The notes under the pieces were generated by a model. The model was not told the origin of the DNA. It ran no database searches and saw only the letters and a program-made list of their open reading frames with translations. From Aeromicrobium fastidiosum (GTDB lineage: Bacteria > Actinomycetota > Actinomycetes > Propionibacteriales > Nocardioidaceae), in assembly GCF_017876595.1 (NCBI RefSeq), contig NZ_JAGIOG010000001.1, positions 1,674,001 to 1,738,000 on the forward strand: a stretch of DNA of 64,000 bases, read 5' to 3'. A program made the translations under genes and the position numbers. Position 1 is the first letter of the stretch, and each line of letters starts with the position of its first letter. Of the stretch, positions 15,952-26,709 are shown piece after piece.

Positions 15952-17592
15952 TCAGGCGAGGATCGCCCGCACCCGGTCGCGTCCCGCAGCCGGGTCGGCG
16001 GCGGCCAGCGCGGCCTCGGCGGCCTCGCGGCACTGCTCGAGCGTGACGGTCGCGAGCATCGCGCCGACGCTGCGGACGGCGCTCGCCGCGCACGACAGCG
16101 ACGTGACACCGAGGCCGACCAGCACGCAGGCCAGCATCGGGTCGGCGGCGGCCTCGCCACACACCCCGACCGGCTTGCCGGCGCGTTCGCCCGCCGCAGC
16201 GACCGACGAGACGAGCATCAGCAGCGCCGGCTGCCACGGATCGGTCAGGTGGCTCAGGGACGACGCCATGCGGTCGGCGGCGAACGTGTACTGGCTGAGG
16301 TCGTTGGTGCCGATCGACACGAAGTCGACGTGCTCCAGCAGGCGGTCGGCGAGGAGCGCGGCCGACGGCGTCTCGATCATGACGCCGGCCGTGAGCCCCC
16401 GCTCGCGGATGCGCTGCGCGACGTCGGCGGCCTCCGACACGACCGCCACCATGGGGGCCATGACCCACACGTCGGCGTCCGATCGTGCAGCGGCAGCGGC
16501 GATCGCATCGAGCTGGTGGTCGAGCAGCTCGGGCCGCTCGGTGGCGATGCGCAGCCCACGGACGCCGAGGGCCGGATTGGGCTCGGTGCCCATGTCGGCG
16601 AAGGCGAGCGGCTTGTCGGAGCCGGCGTCGAGCGTGCGGACGACGACCTTGTGCGTGCCCGCGGCGTCGAGCACGGCGGCGTAGATCTCGGTCTGCTCGT
16701 CGACCGTCGGCTCGGAGCTGCGGTCGAGGAAGCTCAGCTCGGTGCGGTAGAGGCCGAAGCCCTCGATCGGCTCGGCCGCGGCACGGACGGCGCCCGCGGC
16801 GTCCTGCACGTTGGCGAGCACCTGCACTGCGTGGCCGTCGCTCGTCGCGCCGGGGCCGGTCCACGCCGCCCCTGCCGCGCGCCGCTCGGCATCGGCCTGC
16901 GCTCGCGCTGACGCGTCGGCCGGATCGGGGTCGAGCACGATCTCGCCCGTCGAGCCGTCGACCAGCGCCGTGACGGCCGATCCGTCGATCGGCAGGTCGC
17001 GCACGCCCACGACACACGGGATGCCGAGCTGCCGGGCGATGATCGCGGTGTGGCTCGTGGCACCGCCGAGGCGGATCGCGATCGCGACGATGCGCTCGGG
17101 GTCGAGGCCCGCGGTGTCGGCCGGGGCCAGGTCGTCGGCGAACAGCACGGACGGCACGTCGGGGCTGGGCACGCCGGGCTCCGGCAGCCCGAGCACCTCG
17201 GCGACGACCCGGTCGCGGACGTCGTGCAGGTCGGTGACGCGCTCGGCCATCAGCCCCCCGGCGGCGCTGAACATCGCGGCGAGCTCGGCGACGGCGGCCG
17301 TGACGGCGGTGGCCGGGCCCGAGGCGTCGGCGTGCTTGGCGACGAACGTGGCCAGACCCCGGTCGCGGGCCATCGCGGCGGTGGCCTGCAGCACCTCGGC
17401 GGCGGCACCGGAGGCGTGGGCCGCGCGGGCGGTCAGCCGGTCGGCGACGACCTCGCTGGCGGCGGCGACGGCGGCGACGGTCGTCTCGCGATCGACGTGC
17501 GGCTCGTCGGTGGGGGCCTCGACCCGCTCGGCCGTCACGACGACGGGTCCGGTGCCGACGCCGGGGACGACCGGTGTTCCGCTGCTGCTCAT
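15952..17592 (-). CDS. ptsI: PTS enzyme I (phosphoenolpyruvate-protein phosphotransferase)
   Basis: 546-residue general PTS enzyme that takes phosphate from phosphoenolpyruvate and passes it to HPr. The phosphorylated His181 is in GGATSHTAIIAR. The PEP-binding barrel follows, with GLYRTELSFLDR, VRTLDAGSDKPL, NPALGVRGLR, the acidic site in MIETPSAALLADR, and SIGTNDLSQYT. The catalytic Cys is in GVCGEAAADP. AGGAG lies 6 nt before the ATG. It is divergent from fruR-fruK-fruA-ptsH and shares their regulatory region. Confidence 0.95.
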   Translation of the reverse strand: MSSSGTPVVPGVGTGPVVVTAERVEAPTDEPHVDRETTVAAVAAASEVVADRLTARAAHASGAAAEVLQATAAMARDRGLATFVAKHADASGPATAVTAAVAELAAMFSAAGGLMAERVTDLHDVRDRVVAEVLGLPEPGVPSPDVPSVLFADDLAPADTAGLDPERIVAIAIRLGGATSHTAIIARQLGIPCVVGVRDLPIDGSAVTALVDGSTGEIVLDPDPADASARAQADAERRAAGAAWTGPGATSDGHAVQVLANVQDAAGAVRAAAEPIEGFGLYRTELSFLDRSSEPTVDEQTEIYAAVLDAAGTHKVVVRTLDAGSDKPLAFADMGTEPNPALGVRGLRIATERPELLDHQLDAIAAAAARSDADVWVMAPMVAVVSEAADVAQRIRERGLTAGVMIETPSAALLADRLLEHVDFVSIGTNDLSQYTFAADRMASSLSHLTDPWQPALLMLVSSVAAAGERAGKPVGVCGEAAADPMLACVLVGLGVTSLSCAASAVRSVGAMLATVTLEQCREAAEAALAAADPAAGRDRVRAILA

Positions 17593-17675
17593 GTGTCTCT
17601 CCTACGAGGCGAGTTCCTGGAGGCCGGGTTCTGTGAGCGAGGCTACGTGAACGCGAGGAAATCTGACCGAACCCC

Positions 17676-17740
17676 TTGACTTCGAGGGACGTTACCGCGT
17701 AGAACAACAGATATCAACAAAAAACCACACAAATCCACAC
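17676..17740 (+). promoter_or_regulatory. fruR promoter and A/C-rich putative operator
   Basis: TTGACT (17676-17681), an 18-bp spacer and TAGAAC (17700-17705) form a sigma-70-type promoter. It is followed by an A/C-rich tract at 17706-17740 (ACAGATATCAACAAAAAACC then ACACAAATCCACAC) that is strikingly AT-rich for this DNA. DeoR-family regulators bind such T/G- or A/C-rich direct repeats, so this is the likely FruR operator controlling both directions. Confidence 0.55.
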
Positions 17741-17796
17741 GAGGATCGATGGGCACCTCGCCGTCGTCCCGTCCGACGATCAGAACAGGGGATCGC

Positions 17797-18564
17797 GTGT
17801 ACGCAGCAGAACGACGAGCAGCGCTGGCCCTGCGCCTCGAGCAGCACGGACGCGTCAGCGTGCTCGACGCCGCCGGCGACTTCGGCGTCTCCGGCGAGAC
17901 CGTGCGGCGCGACCTGGCCGCCCTCGAGCGCCGCGGCATCGCCCGCCGCGTGCACGGCGGTGCCGTCGCCCGGTCGTCGGTGCAGGCCGTCGAGCTCGAT
18001 CTGCTCGAGCGCGAGGCGCGCCAGTCGCCGCAGAAGCAGCGCATCGCCGCCGCGGCCCTGGCCTTCCTGCCCGCCGTCGACGGCAGCGTCATCATCGACG
18101 CCGGCACGTCGACCGCAGCCCTCGTCGACGCGCTCCCCGACGAGCACTCGCTGACCGCCGTCACGCACGGCGTCGCGACCGCCGCCCAGCTGGCCCGCCT
18201 CGGCCAGGTCGACCTCCACGTCATCGGCGGGCACGTGCGCGGTGCCACGGGTGCCGCGATCGGCGCCGGCACCGTCGCCGCCTACGAGACGGTCGGCGTC
18301 GACGTGGCCTTCGTCGGCACCAACGGCATCTCGATCGAGCGCGGGCTCACGACCGTCGACTTCGGCGAGGCCGCGGTCAAGCGCGCCATCGTCGCGCGTG
18401 CCGCACGCACCGTCGTGCTGGCCGACTCCTCCAAGCTCGACACCGACTACATCGTCACCTTCGCCGCGCTGTCGGCGATCGACGTGCTCGTCACCGACAG
18501 CGACGCGTCGACCGAGTGCGTCGCGCGGCTCCGCGAGGCGGGCGTCGAGGTGGTGCTCGCATGA
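17797..18564 (+). CDS. fruR: DeoR family transcriptional regulator of the fructose PTS operon
   Basis: 255-residue repressor. An N-terminal winged helix (about 1-60, DFGVSGETVRRDLAALERRG) binds DNA; the C-terminal sugar-phosphate-sensing domain follows (VIIDAGTSTAAL, VGTNGIS, VLADSSK). The start is the GTG 5 nt after AGGGG, which gives the typical DeoR opening MYAAERRAA; an ATG at 17749 would add 16 residues. Its last bases overlap fruK as ATGA. It presumably senses fructose-1-phosphate or a related metabolite. Confidence 0.85.
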   Translation: MYAAERRAALALRLEQHGRVSVLDAAGDFGVSGETVRRDLAALERRGIARRVHGGAVARSSVQAVELDLLEREARQSPQKQRIAAAALAFLPAVDGSVIIDAGTSTAALVDALPDEHSLTAVTHGVATAAQLARLGQVDLHVIGGHVRGATGAAIGAGTVAAYETVGVDVAFVGTNGISIERGLTTVDFGEAAVKRAIVARAARTVVLADSSKLDTDYIVTFAALSAIDVLVTDSDASTECVARLREAGVEVVLA

Positions 18565-19559
18565 TCGTCACCGTCACCGCCAACCCCGCGATCGACCGCC
18601 TGCTGACGCTCGACGGCCCGCTCGTGCGAGGAGCCGTCGGCCGCACCGACGCCTCGCTCGACCAGCCCGGCGGCAAGGGTGTCAACGTGGCCCGCGTCAT
18701 CGCCGCTGCGGGCCACGAGGTCGTCGCGGTGTTCCCGGCCGCTGCCCACGACTCCTTCGTGACCGCGGTCGAGGCGACGGCGCTGTCGCACCTCGCCGTG
18801 CCGACCGCCCACCGCGTCCGCGTCAACCTGACGCTGGCCGAGGCCGACGGCACCACGACCAAGCTCAACGCCCCGGGTGCAGAGCTGTCGACCGACGAGC
18901 TCGAGCGACTCACGGCCGCGATCGTCACGGGGTCGAAGGGTGCCTCCTGGGTCGTCCTGTCCGGCTCGCTGCCGCCCGGCGTGCCCGACGACTGGTACGC
19001 CGGCCTGACCCGCACCCTGCGGGCGCAGGGCTCCCGGGTCGCGGTCGACGCTTCCGGCGCGCCGCTCCTGGCCGCCCTCGGCTCGCCCGACCACGCGCCC
19101 GACCTGGTCAAGCCCAACGCCCACGAGGTCGTCGACCTGGTGGGAGGCGACGCCGACGCGATCGAGGCCGATCACGAGCTCGCCGCCGCGACGGCCCAGC
19201 GCGTCCGCCGCGAGCACGGGCCCGCAGCGGTGCTCCTGACGCTGGGTGCCTCGGGCGCGGTGCTCGCGACCGCCGACGGCTCGTGGTTCGCCGCATCGCC
19301 GCCGATCGTCCCGGTCAGCACCGTCGGCGCGGGCGACTCCTCGCTCGCCGGATACCTCCTCGCCGAGGTCGACGGGCACGATGCGCCCGGCTGCCTGGCG
19401 GTCGCGGTCCGGCACGGCAGCGCCGCCGCCGCGCTGGCGGGGTCGACGCCGCCGACCCCCTCCGACGTGGCCCGGCTCGACGCCGTCCATCCCCAGCAGC
19501 TCTCGCTCCACTCACACCTCTCACAGAAGGATGGCCATGTCATCACTCATCACGGCTGA
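18561..19559 (+). CDS. fruK: 1-phosphofructokinase
   Basis: 332-residue PfkB-family kinase converting fructose-1-phosphate to fructose-1,6-bisphosphate with ATP. The sugar-binding motif QPGGKGVNVARV is near residue 35, and the ATP/catalytic motif TVGAGDSSLAGYL is near 255. The ATG overlaps the fruR stop codon and the 3' end overlaps fruA by 23 bp. Encoded between the regulator and the fructose EII, as expected for a fru operon. Confidence 0.93.
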   Translation: MIVTVTANPAIDRLLTLDGPLVRGAVGRTDASLDQPGGKGVNVARVIAAAGHEVVAVFPAAAHDSFVTAVEATALSHLAVPTAHRVRVNLTLAEADGTTTKLNAPGAELSTDELERLTAAIVTGSKGASWVVLSGSLPPGVPDDWYAGLTRTLRAQGSRVAVDASGAPLLAALGSPDHAPDLVKPNAHEVVDLVGGDADAIEADHELAAATAQRVRREHGPAAVLLTLGASGAVLATADGSWFAASPPIVPVSTVGAGDSSLAGYLLAEVDGHDAPGCLAVAVRHGSAAAALAGSTPPTPSDVARLDAVHPQQLSLHSHLSQKDGHVITHHG

Positions 19560-21573
19560 CCTCGTCAGCCTCGACACCGACCTCGGTGCCGACGCGCCGA
19601 GCGTCATCACGGCTCTCGCTCAGCGGGTCGCCGACGCCGGCCGGGCGACCGACCCGGCACAGCTCGTCACCGACGCCCTCGCCCGCGAGACGCAGTCGGC
19701 CACGGGCCTGCCCGGTGGTATCGCCATCCCGCACTGCCGCTCCGAGGCCGTCACCGAGCCGACGCTGGCCTTCGCCCGGCTCGTGCCGGGTGCCGACTTC
19801 GGCGCATCGGACGGTCCCGCCGACCTCGTGTTCCTCATCGCTGCCCCCGCCGGCGGCGGACAGGAGCACCTCAAGCTGCTCTCGTCGCTGGCCCGTGCGC
19901 TGGTGCGCCCCGACTTCACCGCGGCCCTGCGCGCCGCCCCCGACGCCGCTGCCCTCGTCGCGCTGGTCGACGAGGTCGTGTCGCCCGCGCCGGCTGCCGA
20001 GGCCGCTGCCGCCGCTCCCGCCGCCGCGACGTCGTCCGCGACCGTGACGCGCATCGTGGCCGTCACCGCGTGCCCCACGGGCATCGCCCACACCTACATG
20101 GCCGCCGACTCGCTGACCCAGCAGGCCGCGCAGACCGACGGCGTCGAGCTGCAGGTCGAGACGCAGGGCTCGGCCGGTGCCAAGCCGCTGTCGCCCGAGA
20201 CGATCGCCGCGGCCGACGCCGTGATCTTCGCGACCGACGTCGGCGTCAAGGACCAGGCGCGCTTCGCCGGCAAGCCCGTCGTCGTCAGCGGCGTCAAGCG
20301 CGCGATCAACGAGCCGTCGGTGATGATCGCCGAGGCCGTCAAGGCCTCCACCGATCCCCGTGCCCGCCGGGTCGAGGGAGGTGCCGCGACCTCCGAGGAG
20401 CACGGTGCCGAGGGCGGCAGCTGGGGCCTGCGCCTGCGCCAGTGGCTGCTGACGGGTGTCAGCTACATGATCCCGTTCGTGGCCGCCGGCGGACTGCTCA
20501 TCGCCCTGGGCTTCCTGCTCGCGGGCTACGACGTCGCGGGCGACCCGGCGTCGAAGATCCTCTCCGAGAACACGCTGAGCAACCTGCCCGCCGCGGGCGA
20601 CCACGCCCTGTTCGGCAGCAGCCTGCTGACCTACATCGGCGCCCTGCTGTTCCTGCTCGGCTCGTGGGCGTTCGGCTTCCTCGTGCCCGCGCTGGCCGGC
20701 TACATCGCCTATGCGATCGCCGACCGTCCGGGCATCGCACCGGGCTTCGTGATGGGCTTCCTGGCCAACCAGATCGGCGCCGGCTTCCTCGGCGGCATCG
20801 TGGGCGGCATCATCGCCGGACTCATCGCGCACCAGATCGCCAAGCGCGAGGCACCCCGCTGGCTGGCGGGACTCATGCCCGTCGTCATCATCCCGCTCGT
20901 CACGACGATCATCGCCGGCATGCTGATGCTGCTGGTGCTCGGCCGGCCCATCGCCGACATCACGAACGGCCTGACCGACTGGCTCAACGGCCTCTCCGGC
21001 GGATCGATCGTCCTGCTCGGTCTGCTGCTCGGCGCGATGATGGCCTTCGACATGGGCGGCCCGGTCAACAAGGCCGCCTACGTCTTCGCCACGACCGGCC
21101 TGACGGCCCAGGCGATCGCCGCTGGCGGCACCGAGGTCAAGATCATGGCCGCCGTGATGGTCGGCGGCATGGTGCCTCCGCTCGCGATGGCCCTCTCGAC
21201 CGCGCTGCGGCCGGGCCTGTACACGTCCTCGGAACGCGAGAACGGCAAGGCGGCCTGGCTGCTCGGGGCCGCGTTCATCACCGAGGGCGCGATCCCGTTC
21301 GCGGCAGCCGACCCGCTGCGCGTCATCCCGTCGATGATGCTGGGCTCCGGCGTGGCCGGTGCGATCTCGGCCGGCGCAGGCGTGACGCTCGCGGCTCCGC
21401 ACGGCGGCATCTTCGTGTTCTTCGCGGTCGACCAGGTGCTGTGGTTCCTGGTCGCGATCGCAGTGGGCACGATCATCAGCGCCGCGTCCGTCACAGCGCT
21501 GAAGCAGCTCGGTCGGGGAGCCGGCGACGTCGTCGCCGACGCCGAGACCGCCAAGGTGCCGGCCCACGCCTGA
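19537..21573 (+). CDS. fruA: Fructose-specific PTS enzyme IIABC
   Basis: 678-residue membrane permease that imports fructose while phosphorylating it at C1. EIIA covers residues 1-150 with phospho-His66 in IPHCRS. An Ala-rich linker leads to EIIB (about 165-265), whose phospho-Cys179 is in TACPTGIAHT. EIIC, from about 300 to 660, has about eight to ten helices. AAGG stands 6 nt before the ATG at 19537. It overlaps fruK by 23 bp and precedes ptsH by 43 bp. Confidence 0.94.
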   Translation: MSSLITADLVSLDTDLGADAPSVITALAQRVADAGRATDPAQLVTDALARETQSATGLPGGIAIPHCRSEAVTEPTLAFARLVPGADFGASDGPADLVFLIAAPAGGGQEHLKLLSSLARALVRPDFTAALRAAPDAAALVALVDEVVSPAPAAEAAAAAPAAATSSATVTRIVAVTACPTGIAHTYMAADSLTQQAAQTDGVELQVETQGSAGAKPLSPETIAAADAVIFATDVGVKDQARFAGKPVVVSGVKRAINEPSVMIAEAVKASTDPRARRVEGGAATSEEHGAEGGSWGLRLRQWLLTGVSYMIPFVAAGGLLIALGFLLAGYDVAGDPASKILSENTLSNLPAAGDHALFGSSLLTYIGALLFLLGSWAFGFLVPALAGYIAYAIADRPGIAPGFVMGFLANQIGAGFLGGIVGGIIAGLIAHQIAKREAPRWLAGLMPVVIIPLVTTIIAGMLMLLVLGRPIADITNGLTDWLNGLSGGSIVLLGLLLGAMMAFDMGGPVNKAAYVFATTGLTAQAIAAGGTEVKIMAAVMVGGMVPPLAMALSTALRPGLYTSSERENGKAAWLLGAAFITEGAIPFAAADPLRVIPSMMLGSGVAGAISAGAGVTLAAPHGGIFVFFAVDQVLWFLVAIAVGTIISAASVTALKQLGRGAGDVVADAETAKVPAHA

Positions 21574-21616
21574 CACCCTGAGACCACACCCACCACGCGC
21601 CACTGAAGGAGCACCC

Positions 21617-21877
21617 ATGCCCAGCAAGACCGTGACCGTCGGCTCGTCCGTCGGACTGCACGCCCGCCCCGCCGGCACCATCGCGGCGGCCGCCGCCGGA
21701 CTCGACGTCCCGGTGACGCTCGCCCTCGTCGGTGGCGACCCGGTCGACGCCGGGTCGGCGCTGATGATCATGACGCTGGGTGCCGGTGCCGGCACCGAGG
21801 TCGTCGTGGAGTCCGACGACGCCGCGGCCGTCGAGACCATAGCGGCGCTCGTCGAGGCCGACCTCGACGCGGAGTAG
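21617..21877 (+). CDS. ptsH: Phosphocarrier protein HPr
   Basis: 86-residue PTS carrier that relays phosphate from enzyme I to the EIIA domain. The active-site His15 is in VGLHARPAG, and the conserved second region DAGSALMIM surrounds Ser47. A GAAGGAG SD precedes the ATG. It is the last gene of the fru operon, followed by a strong hairpin. Confidence 0.95.
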   Translation: MPSKTVTVGSSVGLHARPAGTIAAAAAGLDVPVTLALVGGDPVDAGSALMIMTLGAGAGTEVVVESDDAAAVETIAALVEADLDAE

Positions 21878-21897
21878 CGCGCCCCCTGGGGCCGATT

Positions 21898-22040
21898 TCC
21901 CAGGTGCACCCCGGAAGTTTTCGGGGTGCACCTGGGATTCCGTCGCTTCACCCCTGATGAAACCGGGGTGAGGTGATGGTTTTCTGTGTCACCCCGGAAT
22001 TCGCGAAGCCTCCGGGACGATTCCGGGGTGCACCTGGGAA
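21898..22040. repeat. Array of intergenic hairpins between ptsH and clpC
   Basis: The 363-bp non-coding gap holds three inverted repeats sharing a CACCCCGG/CCGGGGTG core. The first is a perfect 16-bp stem TCCCAGGTGCACCCCG (21898-21913) pairing with 21922-21937 around an 8-nt loop. The second pairs TCACCCC (21948-21954) with GGGGTGA (21965-21971). The third pairs CACCCCGGAAT (21990-22000) with ATTCCGGGGTG (22020-22030). A further direct copy of CGGGGTGCACCTGGGA lies at 22024-22039. The first stem may terminate the fru operon; the array resembles extragenic palindromic repeats. I see no gene in 22041-22206. Confidence 0.8.
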
Positions 22041-22206
22041 ACCGCCGAAAACGGCTCGAGGCGGTGGACGGCGCACGGGGCGGCAGGTGCTGGCGGCGTG
22101 ATCGGACGGGAGGGGTTACGCCGACGGCGAACGAGGGAACGCCGGGCCGCCCATGACGGTTGGGTTAAGCAACTGGGCATCCGGCGCGCGGATTTCCAGA
22201 GCCGAC

Positions 22207-22212
22207 TAAACT
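22207..22212 (+). promoter_or_regulatory. Candidate clpC -10 box
   Basis: TAAACT, followed by a short leader and the SD AGGGGGAAGA before the clpC ATG. A -35 is not evident, and no ClgR-type GTTCGC-N5-GCGAAC site was found here. Confidence 0.45.
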
Positions 22213-22240
22213 GGTCGGATACTCCACCCCAGGGGGAAGA

Positions 22241-24760
<2,520 letters not shown>

Positions 24761-24780
24761 CCTCACCGGTCCGACCGTTC

Positions 24781-24814
24781 GAAGCCCCCCGTCGCGTCTG
24801 CGGCGGGGGGCTTC
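24781..24814 (+). terminator. Hairpin terminator of clpC
   Basis: GAAGCCCCCCGTCGC pairs with GCGGCGGGGGGCTTC (one G-T wobble, 15 positions) around a GTCT loop. It lies 20 bp after the clpC stop. There is no U-tract, as is usual in high-GC bacteria. Confidence 0.85.
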
Positions 24815-24842
24815 GTGGTGCGGTGCTTCGTCGGGCCGGGGG

Positions 24843-25172
24843 TCAGGCGTGCGAGCCCTGCAGGTTGATCAGCACGACGCCGGCGATGATCAGCGAGATC
24901 GCCACGATCTTGAGCACCGTGACCGGCTCGTCGAGGAAGATCACGCCCACGACGGCGATGGCCGCGGTGCCGGCACCGGCCCAGATCGCGTAGGTGACCG
25001 ACACCGGGATCTCCCGGACGACGAGGGTCAGCAGCCAGATCGACACGGCGTAGCCCGCCACGACGACGGCGGACCATCCCGGATCGGTGAATCCCTCGGC
25101 CCGGGGCAGGACGGCCGTCGCGACCACCTCGGTGGCGATGGCGACAGCCAGGAGGGCGGCGGCGATGAACAT
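24843..25172 (-). CDS. Small multidrug resistance (SMR) family transporter
   Basis: 109 residues, four transmembrane helices. The essential acidic residue in helix 1 is present (Glu15 in AIATEVVATAVL, equivalent to EmrE Glu14), along with YAIWAGAGTA in helix 3. These dimeric proton antiporters export cations such as quaternary ammonium or guanidinium. AGGA lies 6-7 nt before the ATG at 25172. It is divergent from a TetR regulator with two operator palindromes between them; a TACATT -10 (25209-25214, minus strand) would be covered by them. The inducer is unknown. Confidence 0.88.
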   Translation of the reverse strand: MFIAAALLAVAIATEVVATAVLPRAEGFTDPGWSAVVVAGYAVSIWLLTLVVREIPVSVTYAIWAGAGTAAIAVVGVIFLDEPVTVLKIVAISLIIAGVVLINLQGSHA

Positions 25173-25191
25173 GGATCGTCCTGACGTAGAC

Positions 25192-25205
25192 GTAGCGAGT
25201 GCTAC
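25192..25205. promoter_or_regulatory. TetR operator palindrome 1
   Basis: Inverted repeat GTAGCGAGTGCTAC (half-sites GTAGC/GCTAC) in the SMR-TetR divergent spacer. Its centre is 20 bp from that of the second copy, two helical turns, so dimers would bind the same DNA face. It overlaps the predicted SMR transcription start. Confidence 0.8.
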
Positions 25206-25211
25206 AAGAAT

Positions 25212-25225
25212 GTAGCAGATGCTAC
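25212..25225. promoter_or_regulatory. TetR operator palindrome 2
   Basis: Inverted repeat GTAGCAGATGCTAC with the same half-sites as the first operator. It overlaps the TACGTT -10 box of the tetR gene and the -10/-35 region of the SMR gene, so one repressor could silence both. Confidence 0.8.
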
Positions 25226-25228
25226 GTT
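25223..25228 (+). promoter_or_regulatory. Leaderless -10 box of the tetR gene
   Basis: TACGTT, 7 nt before the ATG at 25236, overlapping the second operator half-site. Confidence 0.5.
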
Positions 25229-25235
25229 GTGGTGC

Positions 25236-25775
25236 ATGGGCAAGCGCGACGAGCTGGCACAGGCGACCACCGACCATGCATTCGAGCACGGACTGATCGG
25301 GCTGAGCCTGCGCCCCTTGGCCGCGGCCATCGGCACGAGCGACCGCATGCTGATCTACCACTTCGGGTCGAAGGAGCAGCTCGTCGACGCCGTGCTCGAC
25401 ATCTCCAACGAGCGGTCGATCGAGGTCATCAGGTCGACGCCACCAGCAGCCTCCGTCGCCGAGGCGATCACCGCCTTGTGGGACGTCTTCACCTCCAGCC
25501 AGCTGCAGCGGTGCCAGCGGATGTACGTCGAGGCGGCGGCGCTGGGACTGTTCGGCCGCGAGCCCTATGCCACGTCGGTGCGCGAGTCCAACGTCGTCTG
25601 GCTCGACGCGATCGCGAGCCACCTGCGGGCCTCGGGTGCCGCGGAGAGCGCCGCCCCGCGGCTGGCGGCCCTCGTCGACGCGACCTTCAACGGGTTGCTG
25701 CTCGACGGCCCGCTCGACGACGACGCGTCCGCACGGGCCGTCGTCGACGACCTCGCCTCAGCGGTGGCCGGGTAG
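25236..25775 (+). CDS. TetR family transcriptional regulator
   Basis: 179-residue one-component repressor. The N-terminal helix-turn-helix (LSLRPLAAAIGTSDRMLIYH then FGSKEQLVDA) is at about 20-60; the rest is the alpha-helical ligand domain. The start is the ATG at 25236; a TACGTT box 7 nt upstream suggests a leaderless mRNA. It is divergent from the SMR transporter and presumably represses it and itself through the two 14-bp palindromes. Its 3' end overlaps mutY by 18 bp, convergent. Confidence 0.88.
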   Translation: MGKRDELAQATTDHAFEHGLIGLSLRPLAAAIGTSDRMLIYHFGSKEQLVDAVLDISNERSIEVIRSTPPAASVAEAITALWDVFTSSQLQRCQRMYVEAAALGLFGREPYATSVRESNVVWLDAIASHLRASGAAESAAPRLAALVDATFNGLLLDGPLDDDASARAVVDDLASAVAG

Positions 25776-26663
25776 CGCGAACGAGTCGGCGTCGACCGGC
25801 TCGACCAGGCCATCGGCCACGAGGGTGTCCAGGCAGCGCTCCCGCTGCTGTACATCTGGCCACACCACGTCGAGCGATGCCTTCGGCACGGCCGTGACGG
25901 CGTCCCGCAGCACGGCCATGAGCCTCCCGCGGCACTGACGGTCGGTGCCCTCCCACGACTGCCCGCGACGTGCCGGTCCCTCGTGCGCGGGGTAGCCGGC
26001 AGCTCGCCAGCCGCACAGCTCGGCCACGGGGCACTCCTGGCATCGCGGCGATCGTGCGGTGCAGACCAGCGCCCCGAGCTCCATCGTCGCGGCGGCCCAC
26101 ACGTGCGGAACGTGGTCGGGCACCAGGGCCGTGGCCAGCTCGCGCTCCGCCGCCGTGACCGCCGTGGCCGGGAACTGGACGCCCGACACGACGCGCGCGA
26201 AGACCCGGCGGATGTTGGTGTCCATCACGACGGCCCGGCCGCTGAAGGCGAACGAGATGATCGCCGCGGCGGTGTAGTCGCCGACCCCGGGCAGGGACAG
26301 CAGCGCGTCCCGCTCGCGCGGCACCTGGCCGCCGTGGTCGGCGACGATCGCGGTGGCAGCCGCGTGCAGTCGCAGCGCCCGGCGGGGGTAGCCCAGCCGA
26401 CCCCACGCGCGGACGGCCTCGCCTGGAGGGTCCGCGGCGAGTGCGGCGGGCGTCGGCCAGCGGTCCATCCACGCCTCGTAGACCGGCATCACCCGGGCCA
26501 CCGGCGTCTGCTGCAGCATCAGCTCGGAGACCATGACCGCCCACGGCGACACGCCCCGCCGCCACGGAAGGTCGCGGGCCGCCGATGCGAACCACGTCAC
26601 GACGTCCTCGTGCAGGCGCGCCAGCTCGGCGGGGCTTGGCGGCAGAGGGGTGCGGGACGTCAT
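25758..26663 (-). CDS. mutY: A/G-specific adenine glycosylase MutY
   Basis: 301-residue DNA repair glycosylase removing adenine mispaired with 8-oxoguanine. It has the catalytic Glu47 region SELMLQQTP, the helix-hairpin-helix LPGVGDYTAAA at 124-134, catalytic Asp148 in VVMDTN and the [4Fe-4S] ligands C201-x6-C208-x2-C211-x5-C217. The C-terminal oxoG-recognition domain is short relative to E. coli, as common in Actinobacteria. It overlaps the tetR gene convergently by 18 bp. Confidence 0.93.
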   Translation of the reverse strand: MTSRTPLPPSPAELARLHEDVVTWFASAARDLPWRRGVSPWAVMVSELMLQQTPVARVMPVYEAWMDRWPTPAALAADPPGEAVRAWGRLGYPRRALRLHAAATAIVADHGGQVPRERDALLSLPGVGDYTAAAIISFAFSGRAVVMDTNIRRVFARVVSGVQFPATAVTAAERELATALVPDHVPHVWAAATMELGALVCTARSPRCQECPVAELCGWRAAGYPAHEGPARRGQSWEGTDRQCRGRLMAVLRDAVTAVPKASLDVVWPDVQQRERCLDTLVADGLVEPVDADSFALPGHR

Positions 26664-26697
26664 GGCGCGTCGATCTTCGCACGCCCGCGCGGCCGCC

Positions 26698-26703
26698 TAT
26701 CGT
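26698..26703 (+). promoter_or_regulatory. Leaderless -10 box of the anchored Pro-rich protein
   Basis: TATCGT, 6 nt before the GTG at 26710. It supports this start over an upstream ATG inside the mutY start region. Confidence 0.5.
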
Positions 26704-26709
26704 GTGACC

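Noticed and set aside
17593..17675. Separate small coding frame between ptsI and fruR
   Set aside because: No SD or conserved frame; it is promoter DNA.
22041..22206. ClgR-type operator before clpC
   Set aside because: No GTTCGC-N5-GCGAAC palindrome is present; only a TAAACT -10 is visible.
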